Shown piece by piece: positions 59,089 to 64,000 of a stretch of 64,000 bases of DNA; the first letter of the stretch is position 1; every line of letters begins with the position of its first letter. This stretch comes from Alternaria dauci (Eukaryota; Ascomycota; Dothideomycetes; Pleosporales; Pleosporaceae), in the NCBI RefSeq assembly GCF_042100115.1, contig NC_091272.1:1426001-1490000 (forward strand). The letters are read 5' to 3'. Made by a program: the position numbers and the translations under genes. The notes beneath the pieces were generated by a model. It had not been told where the DNA came from and made no database searches. It saw only the letters and a list, made by a program, of their open reading frames with translations.

Positions 59089-59762
59089 GGGCGCTCTTTT
59101 GATCGAACTGCTGTATTGTGTCTTTACGTGGTATGGGTGGGGATTGAGTACAGCGAAGCGTTGCTAGCTTCGGATTACTTCTCAAGTCATGGCGGTATGG
59201 TAGGAAGGACGTCCAATGTAAGGATGCGGCGATGACCAAGATGGCTCGGGAGCATGGATCAGCCAGCGCCGGTTGCCCACCGGTAGATACGAACAACCGC
59301 TCGGAGAGCATGCACTCGTGCAGTATAGCAGCATAGATATCGCATGTTCCATGTCTAGATCCGCTTTGCGAACTTTACTATGTATGCTAACTGAGGCGTA
59401 AGCGATGGATAGAAAGTCGTGGACGCGTACTAAGGTAGGCACTTGCACGTGCTTGAATCCGGTTAATAGGCGGTTAAGTCCGGACAGGTAGCCAAAGGCT
59501 CAAGACGCAACCAATTCAGCTGGCAAGACGGCAAAGCATGTTTGAACATGAATGTTGAATATCGTGTTTCGAGTAGAATGTACCATGGTCATACAAGCAA
59601 AATGAATTGTAAAACGATAAACTCCCTTTTGCGCCATACTCCGGATGTGCTGCTAATCCAACATCGCCCGTATCATAGATATCGTCATATCGTCATCGTC
59701 CCTACTGGGGCTTGCCCATCTGATTACACTTCCCTGAAAATTACGATTAGCTCCTCGACACT
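59089..59762. other. intergenic, no gene seen
   Basis: 674 bp: prenylcysteine oxidase promoter plus 3' UTR of the next minus-strand gene. Confidence 0.4.
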
Positions 59763-60662
59763 TCATATAGCGAACTTGACTGTCCGCTTCGTGGTCTCGA
59801 TCTTAGTGACGGGCACGACGTCCCGTTCGACAGTGACTTCACGTGAGGGCGTGTCTCTGATGCCCCTCTTGCGCCTCTCGCTACGTTTTGCTCTCGCCTC
59901 GCGAGTTTCTCGTAGCTTCCACGCCATCAACTGTTGTCGTCGCTTCTGCGATCTAGCATATGCTAATGCTGGTGTAGGTCTAAAGCCAATCCCATTGAGT
60001 CCAGTGCCATCATCATCTGGGTCAGTTGACGGATCAACCAGGTGTCCCGTAATTTCACTATCTCGCCACGTGAGGGTTGACAATGGCGGTGACGGGGATC
60101 TAGCCCGAGGGCGGGGTTGCGAAGACGACCGATTCTGTGCGCGGAGCATTTCATGTGCGGATGCAGATGGCTGCGGTTGCGTTGGTGTGGGCGACGAGGC
60201 AAAACTGGTGGTTTGCGCGAAAGAAGCGATATCTGGCAACAAGCGGGGTTGCGACGACTGAGGGGTCTCTGGTATCACCCTAGAGACCTCCACCTCAGGC
60301 GTCACAGCGATGATGTCCAGATCGTTCCCGTCTAGGTAGCTGTTTGGTGTTTCGCTGGTTGCATATGATTCTGCTCCAGTTCCGCTGTCTACTCTCATCG
60401 CATCAAGCTTCGGCTTCTTGCGTATTACATCGTCGGTGGGTGTGAGTGGGGACATGGGTATTGCCGCGAGTGCAGTAAGTGTCATACCTCGCAGCGTGTC
60501 TGCGACTGCATTCCGAGGACTATCGGCGCCCGATGAAGGCGCGGGACTTCCTCGTGGTGGTGTTGATGCGGGACGCAGGGCCAGGGCCGTATTTAGCAGG
60601 GGAACAGGCGCGGGCTGGTCGCGCTTGCGCTTCGGAGATGGGTGCGCCAGGTGCGTAGGCAT
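59763..60662 (-). CDS. hypothetical disordered, probably nuclear protein
   Basis: Single exon, 299 aa. It begins with a nuclear-signal-like segment (MPTHLAHPSPKRKRDQPAPV). A short conserved-looking element follows (NAVADTLRGMTLTALAAIPM), then IRKKPKLDAMR. The long middle is Ser/Pro/Thr/Gln-rich. The C-terminal part is the most structured: TLTWRDSEITGHLVDPSTDP, DDDGTGLNGIGFRPTPALAY, SQKRRQQLMAWKLRETREAR, then RSERRKRGIRDTPSREV. The alternating ordered and basic segments suggest a chromatin- or RNA-associated regulatory protein, but no domain is recognised. Numerous SP/TP sites are potential CDK/MAPK targets. Confidence 0.72.
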   Translation of the reverse strand: MPTHLAHPSPKRKRDQPAPVPLLNTALALRPASTPPRGSPAPSSGADSPRNAVADTLRGMTLTALAAIPMSPLTPTDDVIRKKPKLDAMRVDSGTGAESYATSETPNSYLDGNDLDIIAVTPEVEVSRVIPETPQSSQPRLLPDIASFAQTTSFASSPTPTQPQPSASAHEMLRAQNRSSSQPRPRARSPSPPLSTLTWRDSEITGHLVDPSTDPDDDGTGLNGIGFRPTPALAYARSQKRRQQLMAWKLRETREARAKRSERRKRGIRDTPSREVTVERDVVPVTKIETTKRTVKFAI

Positions 60663-61323
60663 TTCGCCGATGGTAGGGTGCCAGAGTTACATGAGGAACG
60701 ATACTGCTGAAGTATGTTGGTGGAGGTGGCAAAGGTATCGTTGTTGTGGTGAGTGAAAGAGCAACCAAATCCCACATGATGGCTGTTGGTTACGCGAATG
60801 TGGGGCAGGTGCACAGGCCCGCTGTAGGGCTGGAAGCGACCCCTGTTGGAACCACTCGCAGGCACATGGTACTGTATATGCGGACCGACTCTGACCGTCA
60901 TTGCCATATGCACGTCTAACACTGCCAGCCATTTATGCATATAGCGGCTGCGACTCAATACTGGTATAGATGCCTGCCTCAGCTGGATTAGCCCGGATTT
61001 CACATTGCACCTGCTTGCCTGCTGCTGCCTGATATGACTGTATGAGTCTTTGTTTACATTGGTTTCTACGCGCCTTCCCCATTCTTGATACATCGTTTAC
61101 TGTCATCAGGCGTTGCTGTAAACGATACATGCGTCACGGGATTCTGACTGGCAGCTCCTGATCCCTTGGTCTATACACTTTTCAGGCAGCAGAACCCGTA
61201 CCGCAAACAGTATTCGTTTACGAGCACCGTGTAAATTCACAGAAACCATTCGTCAACTTGCCCCTTCCTGCTTCCTCGACATTGAAAGCGCTCTTCGCCT
61301 CCTACCTTTCCCCTTCAGCAGCC
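60663..61323. promoter_or_regulatory. divergent intergenic region, nuclear protein / PARG-like gene
   Basis: 661 bp between the two start codons. No gene seen. In-frame sequence upstream of the PARG-like ATG is open to a TTG at 61258, but I treat it as 5' UTR. Confidence 0.4.
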
Positions 61324-62364
61324 ATGGAACAACGCTCTATCCTCGATTTCCTTAAAAAGCCAGGTTCGGCACGACCCGAGTCTTCTCCAACACAACATTC
61401 TCATCGAGATCAACCTTATCGCCGCAATAATACCAACGCTCGCAAAGATCACTCATCGGACCAAAAGCGAGCCCCTGACCGCCGCCGCAACATGGGTCTC
61501 AAAATGATCGCCGACGAGACCAAGAAAATACTCCCCATGATCCGGACCCAACTTCCTCCAGAGTTCGATGTCAAATGGTCTTGTCTCGAAAACCTGAATC
61601 ATCGAGATTCAGCTCCTCTCCCAGCGGACCTCTGCCCAGCTTTAACGGCACCATGTACTATCCAAGTACTCGACATGGATTCATTCGATGCAGCAATTCA
61701 GCTAGACCCATCCCACACAGTCGAAAAGCACGTTATGGATGCCAGTGATGGAGATGTGACCCCAGTGGCAGTCTTGAACCTTGCTTCCGAACGTTCACCC
61801 GGAGGCGGCTGGCAAAACGGTGCCCTTGCCCAAGAAGAATGTCTATGCTACCGCTCTTCACTCTACCTCTCGTTGGACCGGAAACTATACCCAATACCAC
61901 CCCTCTCTGCCATTTACTCACCAAACGTGGTTATAATCCGCGAGGCCATGTCAAAAGGCCACAAACTACTCAATCATACTCCTCCGCTCGAACTCCCTGC
62001 GGTGTCTGTCATCAGCGTAGCGGCGCTCCGTCACCCAGAACTGTCAGACGACGGCACAGAGTTTAAAAATCCGGGCGTACGGTCTCACACCAAGAAGAAC
62101 ATTCGCCTCATCCTGCGCGTTGCTGCTCGACATGGACACACAAAGCTCGTTTTGGGCGCACTGGGCTGCGGTGTGTTTGCCAACCCGCCACGAGATGTCG
62201 CAAAGTGCTTTCTTGAGGTCTTTAGAGAACCGGAATTCCAAGGAGGGTGGTGGGAGAAGATTGTGTTTGCTGTCATGGATAATGTAAACGGACCAGATGG
62301 TGGCAAGACCGGCAAGGGAAACTATGGTCAGTTCTACCAGGTTCTACACGGACAAGTTGTGTAA
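61324..62364 (+). CDS. microbial-type poly(ADP-ribose) glycohydrolase
   Basis: Single exon, 346 aa from the ATG at 61324. The catalytic macrodomain is of the microbial PARG type (TIGR02452-like): VAVLNLASERSPGGGWQNGA, LAQEECLCYRSSLYLSLDRK with the catalytic Glu pair E171-E172, YSPNVVIIREA, VISVAALRHPEL, then KNIRLILRVAARHGHTKLVL and GALGCGVFANPPRDVAKCFL. The fold removes ADP-ribose chains by the GGG-X-EE mechanism. The N-terminus (MEQRSILDFLKKPGSARPES) resembles a PCNA-interacting motif (Q-x-x-I-x-x-F) followed by a basic, disordered 60-residue linker, which would place it at replication or repair sites. The PCNA reading is inference, because the last aromatic position is Leu. Confidence 0.88.
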   Translation: MEQRSILDFLKKPGSARPESSPTQHSHRDQPYRRNNTNARKDHSSDQKRAPDRRRNMGLKMIADETKKILPMIRTQLPPEFDVKWSCLENLNHRDSAPLPADLCPALTAPCTIQVLDMDSFDAAIQLDPSHTVEKHVMDASDGDVTPVAVLNLASERSPGGGWQNGALAQEECLCYRSSLYLSLDRKLYPIPPLSAIYSPNVVIIREAMSKGHKLLNHTPPLELPAVSVISVAALRHPELSDDGTEFKNPGVRSHTKKNIRLILRVAARHGHTKLVLGALGCGVFANPPRDVAKCFLEVFREPEFQGGWWEKIVFAVMDNVNGPDGGKTGKGNYGQFYQVLHGQVV

Positions 62365-62772
62365 ATAGTGGCAGGCAGGGTTGGCAGCGATTTGTGTGTT
62401 TGGGTTTTCCAACTGTCTCACAACCAAGGAAGCAGGCAGTTGACACTATTGCTATAGCTTTATGCAATGCTCAGAATGCACATTGAATGTATCTGCTGTC
62501 CTTTTTGTTCCAAGACCCCCAGAATATTATACGTGTATACCTTTAGGGTGTCTATGCAGCACAGGGTACAGCTCAAGATTAGCAGCGGACCACTGATCGT
62601 CAGAGTAATTTCACAAAATCGGCGACCAAGTAGCAGTGAGCCCATCGAGGCAGTTCTCCTTGAATTGTTCCGACACCTCGAGAATTAGGCTGGTATCATG
62701 ATGCAGGTATATGTACAAGAACGCAAAAATGCAAAGCACTCCTCCTTCTCCCTTCCCTCCAGACTGCTACAC
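62365..62772. other. intergenic between convergent genes
   Basis: 408 bp of 3' UTR between the PARG-like and RRP6 stops. No gene seen. Confidence 0.4.
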
Positions 62773-64000
62773 CTATTTCGTAAACGTCTTGCTTCGTCCT
62801 GGAACTTCCTTTTGCGCCCTCGGTAGTCCCTTTGGTGCATCAGACATACCGGAGAAGGGTGCAAAAGCTGCGCTCTTCTTCTTCTTGTCCTTCTTCTTTT
62901 TCTTGCCATCGCCATCTTCTGCATGCAGTACCGACTTTGCGTTCGCGTAGTCAAAGGCAGGCTCGTCACCGTAGTTGAGACCCGCGGCCTCCTTCTTCTT
63001 TTGCTTCCGTGCGGCCTTCTTAGCGGCCTTTGCACGGGCGCGATCTGCATCCGATGCCTCCTCGGATGCGTCTAGCATGATTTCGTCGTTCGTCATAGGA
63101 TCGAGGGCCGGTGTTGTGGTGGAGGGCTCGTTTTCTACGGCGTCTCCTCGCTTTCGCTTGCGACCACCGAGATGCTTGACGACGAACGTGTCGGTTCGAT
63201 GGTCTTCGGCGGGTCTCTGCTCTTTTGGTACAAAAGTGTGCTGCGGTTTCTCTGCTTTTGGTGTAGTTTGTGTCACTCCATTTGCATCAGCAAATATTTG
63301 CGCAGTCAGAGGCGGTAACGGCAGAGCGAGATCGACATCCAGAGTGTGAATCTCCCGCCGCTGCGACGCCTCGTTGGCTTTCCACAATCGTCCCCAGAAC
63401 TCAGAAGATGCAGCGCGGGTAGCGGGGACGGCCACGGTACTCTCAAATGCTGCACTTTCAACAGCTGGGACTGCAGTCGCCTCTGCTGCCTTTACAGCCG
63501 CATACGACTCAGCCCTTTCCGCTCTTTGCATGTCGGCGATTGTCTGAAGCATGTTATGCAACTCTGGTCCCCCGACGCCCTCTTCTTTAGCCTTTGCGAT
63601 CACAGCTACGAGCTCGTCCGCATGGGCTCGGATGATGTGCGTTACCTGTTGGATAGCGTTAAAGAGAGCAGCCTTGTTCGCAGGGATCGTACGAGCTACG
63701 GAAAACACGGCGTGGTTGGGCATGATGAAAAGCGGGCTTTCGTCTTCTTTCCGGCTGAGTTCGTCTCTCCACCTGTGCACAGCTCGGAAGACCGCAAACT
63801 GCTGTGGGGTAAACTGCACAGGTGTCCGTGAGATGAGCTTGTACCAGCCAGCTGTTCCAAGACCCATCTCCATATCGTAAACAGGGTGCTCGTATCGTTG
63901 TAGCGCTGTCTCTTTGGATTTTTGCAGTACGTCCTGAATCTTGTTTTTCTCGGGATTAGAGAAGTCGGACTTCTCGACTAGTTCGTTCCGCATATTGTCG
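62773..64000 (-). CDS. rrp6: exosome exonuclease RRP6, C-terminal part (cut by window end)
   Basis: The frame is open from the window edge, so the ATG near 63993 is internal and the N-terminal PMC2NT and DEDD exonuclease domains lie beyond 64000. What is seen starts with DNMRNELVEKSDF and LQRYEHPVYDMEMGLGTAGW, then the HRDC domain (FTPQQFAVFRAVHRWRDELS, ESPLFIMPNHAVFSVARTIP). A helical region and the long basic tail follow (VKHLGGRKRKRGDAVENEPS; AAKKAARKQKKKEAAGLNYG; DGKKKKKDKKKKSAAFAPFS), ending ...RSKTFTK. RRP6 is the nuclear exosome 3'-5' exonuclease that trims rRNA, snoRNA and cryptic transcripts; the basic lasso tail feeds RNA into the exosome core. The visible 408 residues are intact. 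Confidence 0.92.
   Translation of the reverse strand, partial: DNMRNELVEKSDFSNPEKNKIQDVLQKSKETALQRYEHPVYDMEMGLGTAGWYKLISRTPVQFTPQQFAVFRAVHRWRDELSRKEDESPLFIMPNHAVFSVARTIPANKAALFNAIQQVTHIIRAHADELVAVIAKAKEEGVGGPELHNMLQTIADMQRAERAESYAAVKAAEATAVPAVESAAFESTVAVPATRAASSEFWGRLWKANEASQRREIHTLDVDLALPLPPLTAQIFADANGVTQTTPKAEKPQHTFVPKEQRPAEDHRTDTFVVKHLGGRKRKRGDAVENEPSTTTPALDPMTNDEIMLDASEEASDADRARAKAAKKAARKQKKKEAAGLNYGDEPAFDYANAKSVLHAEDGDGKKKKKDKKKKSAAFAPFSGMSDAPKGLPRAQKEVPGRSKTFTK

Overview
The window is nuclear DNA of a filamentous ascomycete, most likely a dothideomycete close to Pleosporales. Genes are densely packed on both strands. Most are split by short 42-70 nt GT..AG introns, some with a recognisable ctaac/ctgac branch site. 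The conserved proteins (DopA-type DOP1, VPS51, RMI1, POL2, SDS23, GH20 hexosaminidase, HET-domain protein, SAT4/rhodopsin-like membrane protein, microbial-type PARG) fit Pezizomycotina. The taxon is inferred from gene content; no marker gene fixes the species. Exon boundaries were worked out by hand from splice signals and reading frame; total coding length was checked to be a multiple of three for every spliced model.

Region 1-7.5 kb: a gene-poor stretch, then a secreted protein of unknown function with an ADP-ribosyltransferase-like motif, another gene-poor stretch, and a small minus-strand membrane protein with three PPxY motifs that is divergent to DOP1. Region 7.5-13.3 kb: DOP1 (1852 aa, five exons). 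Region 13.4-18.7 kb looks accessory: a small unknown gene, a rhodopsin-like integral membrane protein and a lone family-2 O-methyltransferase, set among TpA-rich spacers. A roughly 244 bp inverted-repeat element abuts the methyltransferase stop codon.

Region 19-24 kb: VPS51 and RMI1 (head to head), a HET-domain protein, and a small three-exon gene with repeated exon junctions. Region 24.6-36 kb: GH20 N-acetylhexosaminidase, a GT8-like glycosyltransferase, ribosomal protein L12 with a hairpin in its first intron, SDS23 (CBS-domain PP2A/PP6 regulator), a disordered protein and a Cys-rich zinc-ribbon-like protein. Region 36.3-46.5 kb: SDHAF3/ACN9, MTQ2, a 69-aa spliced microprotein, COX20 and POL2 (2234 aa). 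Region 47-54.5 kb: a TauD-type dioxygenase, SmD1, a two-part flavin-reductase-domain protein, mitochondrial bL31 and an unknown basic protein. Region 54.8-64 kb: a seven-transmembrane receptor-like protein, prenylcysteine oxidase, an unknown nuclear-type protein, a microbial-type poly(ADP-ribose) glycohydrolase, and the C-terminal part of RRP6, cut by the window edge.

Most genes are housekeeping and are not functionally clustered. Recurring architecture is head-to-head pairing with short shared promoters (PPxY gene/DOP1, VPS51/RMI1, SDHAF3/MTQ2, COX20/POL2, flavin reductase/bL31m). Three genes relate to respiratory-chain or mitochondrial biogenesis (SDHAF3, COX20, bL31m). No CRISPR, rRNA, tRNA or intact transposon was found. 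The most novel-looking items are the triple-PPxY membrane protein next to DOP1, the ART-like secreted protein, the inverted-repeat element at the methyltransferase, the RPL12 intron hairpin, and the 69-aa microprotein.
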